From Protonemura montana (taxonomy: Eukaryota > Arthropoda > Insecta > Plecoptera > Nemouridae), in NCBI GenBank assembly GCA_947568835.1, contig OX387610.1, positions 15,295,001 through 15,359,000 on the forward strand: a stretch of DNA of 64,000 nucleotides, written 5' to 3'. Position numbers and translations under genes: made by a program. Numbering within the stretch: the first letter of the stretch is position 1; each line of letters starts with the position of its first letter. This document shows positions 24,358 through 35,100 of the stretch, in pieces. The notes under the pieces were generated by a model. It was not told the DNA's origin, ran no database searches, and was given only the letters and a program-made list of their open reading frames with translations.

Positions 24358-25401
24358 TCACTTCTTAGGATCACTTTGTTGATTGCTCTCTCCTTGGCCC
24401 TCCTTGGATTCACCGTCTGAAAGAAAACATTCAACTCTTGTACCTCACTACACAAATGCAAACCACTAAACATATACTTGAACAAAGTATGCACTTGCAC
24501 ATCCATCTGGCAATAAAACAAGTGTGCAATTGCTTGGTCTCCTCACCTTTCTTGAACGGCACGAACTTCAAGGAGTGACTGAAGATTCAAAACCTCGATC
24601 CACCATCTTCCCTATCCTGTAGGAATTCGTGGCCCAAGCCATTCCCGCATTTCCCACAGGTCACCTACAAAACAAGGCAAACTTTCAATTAATATGACAT
24701 TTTTTAATGGTTTTATTTGCCTAATTAGCTATGATTGCTCAACGACTCTTTCATTGTGTACCATCTAATTAACATAGTCATTGATGTGATTTCAATTATT
24801 TTCTAATTGCCCCGTTTCAGTGACAATGCAGGAAATTATGGACTGATTACTGATAAAGTATAGTTTTGCTTAAAGCTTGTGGTTGACCACAATTCTTGTC
24901 AACGGTTAAGAATTTGCTGGCATGTATTTTTATCAAGATTGTGTTGTTTACTTTGTAGGCCAGATCCCTGCCCTCCTCGGGAACTTTTTTCAAGGAGTTC
25001 TCGTGAACAGGTTCTGTAAACGCCGGCCACGGCGTGTCGTGTTCAAACTTGGATCGGCTTGAGAACAGTTCGTTGTCACATTCCGAGCACACGTAGGTAC
25101 CTGGCGAGACGGTAAAAGTATGTGATGAACCAAATGATGAACTATCATACCTCCAGAAGTCTGACAGTTTCGATGACATACAACTTGATTGCAAATTTAA
25201 TCGCAAGCCTCAGGCTAGAAACATATTAGCTGCAGAAAAGTGCACGAATCGAATCGATTTACAGAGATTAGACATTTTATTTGCGCCCGAATACAAAGAT
25301 AAGATCGCAATTTTGACAAAGATGTGTGATTACATAGTGCATTTACCTGAGTGGAAGTGATTTTTGTAGTATTCTTTGCTCCGCCAAGAACAAAACGACA
25401 T
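24358..25401 (-). CDS. MSRB1: Methionine-R-sulfoxide reductase B1, selenoprotein, 4 exons
   Basis: Exons 25401-25347, 25100-24952, 24664-24547 and 24416-24358 join in phase. The start MSFCSW matches the vertebrate MSRB1 start. Zinc-site pairs are CSEC (exon 2) and CGKC (exon 3); HDTPWPAF and GLGHEF are family signatures. The catalytic position reads SRF-TGA-IFSHSLKFVPF with TGA at 24589-24587, exactly where MSRB1 has selenocysteine. The frame stays open after it, through 14 codons and one more intron, to a 19-residue hydrophilic tail ending DPKK, so the TGA is not the real stop. The enzyme reduces methionine-R-sulfoxide in cytosol and nucleus and, in vertebrates, acts on actin. The 5' neighbour TPRKB is divergent, 1.4 kb away. 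Confidence 0.92.
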
Positions 25402-26848
25402 ATTGATCGCCGAGCAGGGAGACTAAAATAGCACAAAATATTCGTCCGACCCTTGCTATAGCAGTTATTAGTCGACTCTGAACAAACACGTTGTGCACAA
25501 CGCTGCAGAGTTTTCGCCGTAATGACAGCGAATCGCCTCACTGCTGTTTTTTGCCAGAGAATCAGGTCACATGACCGTTCTGAGATTGCGTACCTCGTGT
25601 AGCGATGAAGGCCGAGGTCGAATTGTGGATATGAATTACGGTCATTGATCTGTTTTATTAGTTATTACTTATGTAACAGGTAAACTATATGCTTTAGATT
25701 TGTTCGTTCCGAATCAGACAACTGCACCTGAGCATAATCTCCCTCTGGTTCACAATAAAACACGATTTAAATCCCGCGTGAAACGTACAGCCGTTTAAAA
25801 ATAACGGATCTTTCATATTTTCAGCTGATCTACTTAATCGTCTATTAGCACTGCTGCCGTACAGACTATTTCTAAAACACTAATCGCACGACTCAATATT
25901 ACATCATTTGATTTAGTGGCAATAATATGCAGGAATTTTAATAACAGCGAGCGGTTGTTGGGTGATGTTAAATCCAGAAGGAAAAAGAAAGTACACATCG
26001 CTTAGCTTTGTCCTTTATACACAACCTCACTCTTAAAATGTCATATACATTTTGTAGGGCAAAACAATTTATTTAAACAAGTTGGTTAAATAATTAAGTT
26101 CCAAGTTAAAGTCCCTTGGATCCCTTTGCCCCAAAACCTATCTTTTCCTATTCTCCTGTTCCCTATTGCAGTTTTACAAATAATAGCACGCGAGCAAGTT
26201 TTTAATTTTTGGATTCCGTTTACCGTTCTGATATAGCTTAACGCAGGGATGATAGCTTAATGCAGCGAGATGATTTTACTTACGATTGGCACTGCCCCAT
26301 TCTTCGATCTCTAAGTCGCGACAAAGTAAGCAGCCCTTCGCAGCTCTTTCGAAGCGGAGCAGAGAAAAAAATGTTGATCATTACAAACTCCAGGAGGCCC
26401 TCCTGATGAAGTGCATCCACTTTTTGAACTAACAATTCAATTAATGTTTCCGATGTGGTGAGAATACATCAAAATACACATTTCATTGGACAGAAGCAAA
26501 TATCAAAGGAGGGTCATATTTAAAACAACATCACTTTCTTAACAATCCATTTTCAAAATTAATCTTCATACAAAAAAATGATCACCTAATGATTCCCAAC
26601 AACACACCTATTAAAACGATGATGAAAAGGGGTTACGATTCTTTGGTATTTTTGTCATATTTTTGGTTGTAAAAAACAATAAAATAGTCAGTCTGTAAAA
26701 TTTAAAACGCGCGGGAAACGACGAGTGTTTATTGTCGTGTGAATAGTGCCGCACGGCGATAAGTTTGTCATGAGAGCGATAAACATAACCTAAAAGATAT
26801 TTTCGTTGACTTCTTACATTCTACTCGGAGTTTTTATTTTTAGCTAAA
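25402..26848. promoter_or_regulatory. Shared upstream region of MSRB1 and TPRKB
   Basis: The 1.4 kb between the two divergent start codons contains no recognisable repeat and no supported gene. It presumably holds both promoters; I see no clear TATA box for either, which fits housekeeping expression. Confidence 0.4.
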
Positions 26849-27388
26849 ATGGCTTTATATAGAGAGGTATTAGATTGTGAAACATCTCTGATAATCAACA
26901 TAGCTCTGCTGAAGAATGTAAAGAATATTCCAGACTTGCGATGTAAAGTTCGTGCTGGTTCGCTCAAATGCTGCCTGATAAAACCTTCACTGATAATAGA
27001 TCCTGTGCAAGTTGCTGTTGCTGCCAATAAAGCAGCATTGAAAGAAAAACTATCGTCAATGGTGACCAAGTCTGTATTCACTGAAATACTGTACAACCTG
27101 TCAATATCGAAGAAAATTACGGATTCGTTAAATCGCTTTAGCGTGGCGAATACAGACACCAACGTCCTTGTTGTAGTCTTAGAAAAAGTTGGAGAGTCAA
27201 CCTTAGACTCGATTTTGTCAGCAATCAATGGTGAGCAAGTTGACATTGAAAGTTTATCTGAATATTCTGACGTGAAACTCATCGAAGAAACGTACAATGT
27301 GAAAGGAAAGGAACGGGATGTTTCAACTCTGGCTGAATCGGTGATTAGCAGAGTTGCAGCTAAAGACATTCTATTACTCCAAGATTAA
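26849..27388 (+). CDS. TPRKB: TPRKB / Cgi121 subunit of the KEOPS (EKC) complex, intronless
   Basis: A 179-residue frame, close to the human length of about 175, aligns along its whole length with TPRKB: ALLKNVKNIPDLR near residue 20, then a conserved core with LIKPSLIIDPVQVAVAANKA (45-64), then FTEILYNLS, and near the end ESVISRVAAKDIL. KEOPS makes the universal t6A37 modification on ANN-decoding tRNAs; Cgi121 binds the Bud32/PRPK kinase subunit and the tRNA. The start has an AAAATGG context. A pyrimidine-rich TTTTATTTTTAG just upstream could be the acceptor of a 5'-UTR intron. The coding part is a single exon, unlike human TPRKB. No poly(A) remnant is seen beyond the normal signal, so retro-origin is not proven. 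Confidence 0.93.
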   Translation: MALYREVLDCETSLIINIALLKNVKNIPDLRCKVRAGSLKCCLIKPSLIIDPVQVAVAANKAALKEKLSSMVTKSVFTEILYNLSISKKITDSLNRFSVANTDTNVLVVVLEKVGESTLDSILSAINGEQVDIESLSEYSDVKLIEETYNVKGKERDVSTLAESVISRVAAKDILLLQD

Positions 27389-27442
27389 CTTGCAACATGT
27401 TTTATATATTATTATAATCACTATGTACATTCTTCCATGTAC

Positions 27443-27448
27443 AATAAA
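27443..27448 (+). terminator. Poly(A) signal of TPRKB
   Basis: AATAAA 55 bases after the TPRKB stop codon. Confidence 0.6.
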
Positions 27449-29135
27449 AATAAAAATAAGCAAAATGTTATTAAAATCATCACTTCTGATCTATGAATAT
27501 ATATTATTAATAACCACCCAGCCACTAATTCCAAACTAGCTCCAGGAATAAACGTCACCGTAAGTTGTAAAATATGGTGGTCAAAATTTGCATTAAAGCG
27601 GTCAATTGTTGTGAATATCTAAATAAAAAGGAGATTGGCGTCATAAGTGACTTGATTTCCAAGATGGCAGCCGCTTGCGACATCAAATTATAAATATCTA
27701 TGACCAAGCCCAAAAACTAGGCATCAGTTTCCTATGCTAAGTCCCCTAGTTTTCTATAAGCGTAAGTCGTATCTTTCCTCATGACTAACAGGCTTGCCTC
27801 AAGTGTATATATATATATAGTATTATACAAATAATCAAAATACCCTACCCTAAGTGTTAACAAATTTACAATAATAACCATTGAGATCAACAATAACTTA
27901 GAGCATCTTTGTAACAATTGTAGGGTTCATCTTAGAAGTAGTAGGTATAAGTGTCTTCTTCACTAATCTTAGGAAGCTGCTAAGCGTGATGTGCCCTAAG
28001 AGTAGACTCACAAATTCAATTTCATAAAAAGTAGCCGAGGAAATTCAAAGCGATTTGCCAAGCCCCGGCGCTGTCTGCCTTTTTGCTCTCCGGGCATTCG
28101 AGGAAGTTCCTTTGAAACCCAATCTTGACTTCAGACTTCTGTATCTCATTCCATCCTAGCAAGCAATCGATTTCTCCCCTGTTTGCCACCGCGATCTACA
28201 CAAGCAATCTCCTGCGATTCATCTTTTGGTCTTCTAAGAATGAAGTAGATCTCATTTAAGTAAAAACCAGGCTCTATTTGCATATCTCTTAAAGTGATCT
28301 TTGCCTTTTTACGGTTATCTTCGTTCCCAGTAGTTGAACGTTCAGCAAACTGAATTACTGACTTTCAACAAAGCATTGCAAGACATTACATGGTGACGCT
28401 GGTGAATTACTTTCAGATGCAAAATATGAAAGTGTGGAAACTGAACAATACAAAGAATGGCTAGAGACCTCACTCTGCAAGCTTAACATCCACACCATAT
28501 GTAGGCTCATTCCATTCTTTCAGGGTAAGATCATTAAACCCGTTTGTTTTCAATCGGATGATCGTGTCTGTGATTTTGTTAAGCGTGATTTCATAAGTCG
28601 TCTAAGTTGTTAAGATTGAAAGTTGGACCTAATTTTATTCCTAAACAAAGATAGCAACGTGAAGAGATATCGTGAAGAACGGCAGTGAAACATTGCAACT
28701 AGAGACACAGCTTGGTGATCGAATATCATTCCGACCCGACCAGCTGACTTGACCATTACTCTCGACCAAGAGGCTTCGATGGGATGCAAGAATACGGCAA
28801 GCGACATGATTGTTTCAAGACTCATGTCTACTTGATTTAGCCTTGGCACTAGTTTTAACAAAATTCGGGAAATTTAGTTGTCTTTTGCTTAGCATTTAAA
28901 ACCCATTTGAAATAGTTTTTGTTAATGGCAAGCGACAATCCTTGGCCGGCATTGACCATCGTACCGGTCCACATTCCCCTTCCAGCCTCAAGAAGAGTAA
29001 AGTGGCAAAAAGGCACGGGACAACGTGCAACTCACACTTGAAGGACAACTCTTACAACGTTGTCCCTCCTCACGCTTGAGTAATTAGTCGCAGAGCCACC
29101 ACGCAGTCGGCTCTGCGCTAGTAATGAAGTAGTTG
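27449..29135. other. Interval between TPRKB and RPTOR 3' ends
   Basis: The two genes converge here. It holds the distal RPTOR 3' UTR, a short fold-back MITE (28810-28925) and a possible RPTOR poly(A) signal (AATAAA on the minus strand near 28639-28634). An open frame without start codon at 28367-28612 is unassigned. Confidence 0.45.
28810..28925. repeat. Short fold-back MITE
   Basis: TCAAGACTCATGTCTACTTG, the word TTGGCACTAGTTTTAAC and a right arm TTAGCATTTAAAACCCATTT; the left arm is mostly deleted. It lies within the RPTOR 3' flank. Confidence 0.75.
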
Positions 29136-32100
29136 TCATCTCTTGGGATCAATGGAGTAGACGCTAACGGATCCGTCGGTGCTTCCTGCCGCCAAGCAGA
29201 TGCGATGAGGGTGGAACGCCAGGCAGCTGACCGGCCCGATTCTGGGACCCATGAAACCTTCGTGGTACTTGATCGTGTTCAACGGAACTCCGTCCAAGTT
29301 GTACACGCTTATGTACTGGTTTATCGAGCCGCTAGAAGGGAAATAGTGAGGTTAGCGTTACAGCGAACTTGGCAATGTCAGGCATATTCGACAGGTTATG
29401 TAGACAGATTGTGATGGGACCCAACGTTGTGCATTATGAGATATAGCCACTGGAATTCCTGATTGTTACTTGAAAAGATATTAAACAATCTAAATCAGGT
29501 CGTGGAAATCTGAATACGTACAGGCACAGATCAATCAGAATACAGATATACACACTTCCAAAGAAAACAACTTTAATAAATAAATAAATAAATGTCAAAG
29601 TAGTATAAAATTAAGCTAAGAACTAGCAGTTATCTTTCTTCTTTAGGAGCGCACAGAAAGATTCGGCGATGATGTTACAAGCCTGACACAGCTGGTCTTG
29701 CGTAATGATCAACGGAGGTGTGAACCTAATGACCGTCCCGTGAGTTGGCTTCGTCAACAAACAGTTCTCCTTCATCTGCATGCAGATGTCCCAGGCGCAA
29801 TATTTCTTGTCCACCTCGATGGCATTCATCAGCCCTTTACCCCGAATCTCCTTCACCATCTCCTTCGGCAGCTTCTCCTCCATCAGGCCGCGGAACTGTT
29901 CGCCCTTCTTCGCCGCGTTCTGCGCGAGTTTCTCGTCCTCGATGACGCAGAGCGCTGCCATCGCGACCTTGCACCCGAGCGGGCACCCGCCGAACGTGGA
30001 GCCGTGGGTCCCGACTTCCATGCAACGAGCGATTTCTTCGTCGGTGAGAACGGCAGAGACGGGAAGAAGTCCTCCCGACAGCGACTTGGCAAGCACCAAG
30101 ACGTCCGGACGTACGCATTCGAGATCGCAAGCGAGACGGGCACCGCAACGTCCCAGCCCGGTCTGTACTTCGTCCGCGATCATCAGCACTTTGTACTTGG
30201 TGCAGAGCTCTCGTACGCCTTTCAAGTAACCTTCGCACGGTACGATGACCCCTGCTTCGCCTTGTATCGGCTCAACCATAAACGCACAAACGTTTGGGTC
30301 TTTAAAAGCCTCTTCCAAACACGTCAGGTCGTTGTAATCCACAATCACATAGCCGGGCATGTAAGGGCCGAATCCCTTGTAGCAAATCGGATCGGTTGAA
30401 GAGGAAATTGCGGCCAAAGAGCGGCCCCAAAAGTTACCGCGGGCGAATACGATCTTCGTGTTCTTGTCCACGATCTGTTTCACTTTGTGTCCCCACTGTC
30501 GAGCCAGTTTCAGCGCTGTGTCGCCAGCTTCAACTCCTGTATTCATTGGCGCTACTTTCTCGTAGCCAAACAGTTTGGTTATGAACTCGCAATATTCACC
30601 GAGGACTTCTGGATTGAACGCTCGCGAAGTATGGGGCACTTTACACACCTGGTCCATTAGAGCAGCCACAATCTTTGGATGCCGGTGTCCTTGATTCAAT
30701 GACCCGTAACCAGCTATGAAGTCAAAATATCTCTTTCCTTCTAAATCAAACATAAACATGCCTTCTGCTTTTGTGATAGCAACTGGAAGTGGTTTCTGTA
30801 TATTGAAGATGTATTTCTCCTCTCTCCAGATCACCTGCTCTGAATTTAACTTCTTCTTCTTGCAGCCGTCATCTTTCTTCTTACAAACGTCTTCTTTGCA
30901 ACCGTCTTCTTTCTTGGGACAAACCGGAGCCTTATCGTCACACGAACTCTTCTTTTGACAACCATCATCTTTTTTAGGACACGAACTTTCTACTTTCGGG
31001 CACGGATCTTCTTTCTTCTTGCAGCCCTCGTCGGAATTCATGCATCTTCGAGTCTCAATTAGTCTGCAAAACTTGTTGGAAGCTCTACGCAGCATGGCTT
31101 TCTAATCTTAACTCTAATGAAGGTTTATATAAAAAAATACCTGGCAAAAGTCATGAAAACAAAACAAACCCACGGCCCATGAGATACTTGTTTAATATTC
31201 AATGAGCTTCTGAGATACATCGCTAGCTGTCATTTTCAATTTTTTTTCAACTTACCAAGCAAAAGCGTCGGCTTGTTTGTGAACAGCCATCGCTGTCATT
31301 CCTTGCGAAGTTAAGCACGTAGATACGGATGAATTATGCCTTTGATCGAAGAACCTTACGTCCCCTTGCACGCTGAAAGAAAGATAAGTAAACTTATGAT
31401 AAAGAAAAGATCTTGAAGTGGGAGACGAGGTTTATTTTGATTGATCTTGACTTACCACCCGCTGATGACTGAGTTGTCTCTGAGCTGGAGGTCAACGACC
31501 CACCCTGGATGCTCTCTCCAGGTCATAACACGAGCCTCGCTGGCGGGAAGTCGCCGGTCGAAGAGTCTGACGGAGCCGTCGCTGAATCCAGCCGCTATCA
31601 TGTCGTCATCTGACAGTCAAACATCAAAGTTTTACTTCTTGTTTGGCTTTTACTTGTGTTTTCACAGATAAAATAAAGAGTTCTTTATTTACAGCGTGAG
31701 CCGTTTGGAAAATTGACGATTTGCAAACGATGCCAATCGTTCTTCTTTTTGTCGAGGCCAAGTGAATGTAAGTTCCAGGTTTTCCATTCAAATTTCAAGC
31801 AAATTTATCAGTTTTCTCCCAAAAAAATAACACAGAAAATTGGATTTCTCTGCTCCAAACTCTTCTTCTTTCTCAAACTTAAGTTTCTGTGACTGATGTT
31901 TTAAGCTTTTTTTAGTTGAAATCTTATTCAAATTGCAAACGCTTGCAATGCGCGGGGTATTTTATTATTATCAACACTATAACCATCTCAAAAATTGATG
32001 CCCAAACGGGGACTCGAACCCTGATCTCCACCTGTCGCGATAGTTCTATTCCTTTTTTTTTCTATACACTATTTGAGTCCCAGTTTGGGCATCAATTTTT

Positions 32101-35100
32101 GAGACGGTTATATTGTTCATTATAATAAAAAATGTTTTAAGCTTTTGGACTTTTGTAAGTTCAGTCCAAAAACATTGTTATCAACAAACCAAGCTTCTAA
32201 CAATAAAACACGGCAAAAACCGCTAATGGATAACGACAACCGCTAAACTCGAGTTGACGCTATAAATGATTTCAAGCTGACTTTATAGCCGAGATAATAA
32301 AAAATGCAACAAAAATAATAAATATTATGATGTGTTTTTTGGTTTTGCTCCACGTTGAAGAGGTTTTCAGCCCTGGAAAGGGTTGTGAATATTGTTGTTT
32401 ATGTTTATTATTGTTTAACATAAACAACAAGATTCTCCTGAAGATGACGAGCTGTGAGATCCTTTCCAGGACTGCAAACCTTTTCAACGCAGAGCAAAAC
32501 CAAAAAACACATCAAACATCGAATCTTGGCTCTGAAAATAACCACTGAACCAAATAATAAATAATAAATAATAAAGAAGCTACGATGCAACGATTGTGGG
32601 ATCGTCAGTCCCATGACTTACCTGATGCTACGCTGGTAACGCAGCAGTCGCTGCCGGTCAAAATGTCCAGCAACTTGAGTTCGCTCTCTGCGTCCCACAG
32701 CCGGATTACCCGGACATCGCCGCCGACAACCAGCGTCTGATTGCGTTGTTCCCACGACATGGACATGCCAGCCACCCCTGCAGCAGACATTATAGTTGTA
32801 ATATTAGTGGTACTGGCTTCATGCCCTGGTTCAATCACACATGGACATGCCAGTCACCCCTGCAGCAGACATTACAGTTGTAATATTAGTGGTACTGGCT
32901 TCATGTCCTGGTACAATCACACATGGACATGCCAGTCACCCCTGCAGCAGACATTACAGTTGTAATATTAGTGGTACTGGCTTCATGTCCTGGTACAATC
33001 ACACATGGACATGCCAGTCACCCCTGCAGCAGACATTATAGTTGTAATATTAGTGGTACTGGCTTCATGTCCTGGTACAATCACACATGGACATGCCAGT
33101 CACCCCTGCAGCAGACATTATAGTTGTAATATTAGTGGTACTGGCTTCATGCCCTGGTTCAATCACACATGGACATGCCAGTCACCCCTGCAGCAGACAT
33201 TACAGTTGTAATATTAGTGGTACTGGCTTCATGCCCTGGTACAATCACACATGGGCATGCCAGTCTAAAGCTTGCCTTCCATCCATTGCTTACTGGTTTC
33301 AACTCCCACGTGGAAAACATTACAATTATTATTATTATTATTAAATAAACTTCCTTGCTAGCGAAGCTTACTACAGTTGAGTGCAGGTTCTAGGTAGAGA
33401 AACAACGTCAATGTTACAGTCTCTGCGTGAAAGATGGCCGCCAAATGACTACCTTACCGACAAAAATGCAGAGTACCGGAACATCACGTTAAATGGAGCC
33501 ACTGTCACATGAAATTTAATTTCGATATTTCTCGTGGGTTAACTCGCTTTTTAATATAGTTACGTGTATATCAATCGTTGAGGTAAACATTGATGGAGAT
33601 TTTTTGAGCATGAAAAGTCACAAAAGCGAGTTAACCTATAAGAAATATTGAAATTAAATTTCATACGACAGTGGCTCCACTTAACGTGATGTTCCGGTAC
33701 TCTGCATTTTTGTCGGTAAGGTAGTCATTTGGCGGCCATCTTTCACGCAGAGACTGTAACAATGACGTTGTTTCTCTACCTAGAACCTGCACTCAACGGT
33801 TGTATTGTAGTAAAATTCTCTATTTAGCAAATCTGGTATTTGGAACGAACAATAATACATTTTATCATGAAGTAGTATCAGTAGATGTCAAGTTTTCAGT
33901 CTTTTTTAATCATTAATTAGCAATTGAAAAACAAAAATGAAAAAAACGAATGATTTTTGTGCTAAAAATTGAGTTGACCAGCTGACCTCGTGTAGTTGGA
34001 GTTGCGTCTGCTAGAGCTCGCCACGCGGTGACAAGCTTAACGTTGCCCCCGACAACGAGGTTGCTCCACAGTCGCACCGTGCCGTCGGCTCCGCCCACAA
34101 GTAGCATCGACACATCGTGGGCGTTGACGTAGCACAAAGCAGAGACTCGAGACCGATTGTTACTGAAGCAGACCTTGTTACCGCTGGACCAATCCCAGAT
34201 ACTGCAGATAAACAAAGTTGGGACATTTAGACCAGAGATATTAGTCCATCAGAAAATACAAAATATGTTACGTTACTGAGTTATTGACCCTGATTATTTT
34301 ATTTAGATGCATTTAGGAAGCTTGAACTTGGTAATTGTTATAATTTTGTGTGGTTCTTTAGTTATTGGAAAATTGTCAGGACTGCTCTTACCCTTGATAA
34401 AGTAACAGGTAAAGTTACGAAACGTTGGGAAATTTAGTTGTTCTTCACTTAGCATTCAAAACCCAGTTGAAATAGTTTTTGTTAAAACTAGTGCTAAGTT
34501 TAAATCAAGTATCTATCTATTTATTATCTATCTAGTATTTAAATCAATCTTCATTTCAGTGGTATTTACTATAGCATTTGACTGAAACTTTGAAACAGAG
34601 GTAACTTAATTCAGCTTCCAGGGATCTTACAGCAAGCAATGACCGCCAGTCTATTGTGACGCACCCGAATGAGTTAATTGTAAATATACATTCCATGTGT
34701 ACCTATGTACCTATGTGCCTATGTACCTATGTACCTATGTACCTATGTACCTATGTATCTAAGTACCTATTTACCTATGTGCCTATGTACCTATGTACCT
34801 ATGTACCTATGTACCTATGTACCTATGGTTCTATGAATTATGTACCTATGTACCTATGTACCTATGTACCTATGTACCTATGTACCTATGTACCTATGTA
34901 TCTAAGTACCTATGTACCTATTTACCTATGTGCCTATGTACCTATGTACCTATGTACCTATGTACCTATGTACCTATGGTTCTATGAATTATGTACCTAT
35001 GTACCTATGATTCTATGTACCTATGTACCTATGTACCTATGTACCTATGTACCTATGGTTCTATGAATTATGTACCTATGCACCTATGTACCCATGTACC

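Noticed and set aside
28367-28612. Plus-strand open frame KTLHGDAGELLSDAKYESVE
   Set aside because: No start codon, no recognised family, and it lies in the RPTOR 3' flank; an internal CAG|GTAAG-like word is not enough to call an exon.
29698-30399. Plus-strand frames opposite the OAT gene
   Set aside because: Antisense shadows of a GC-rich coding exon; no homology.
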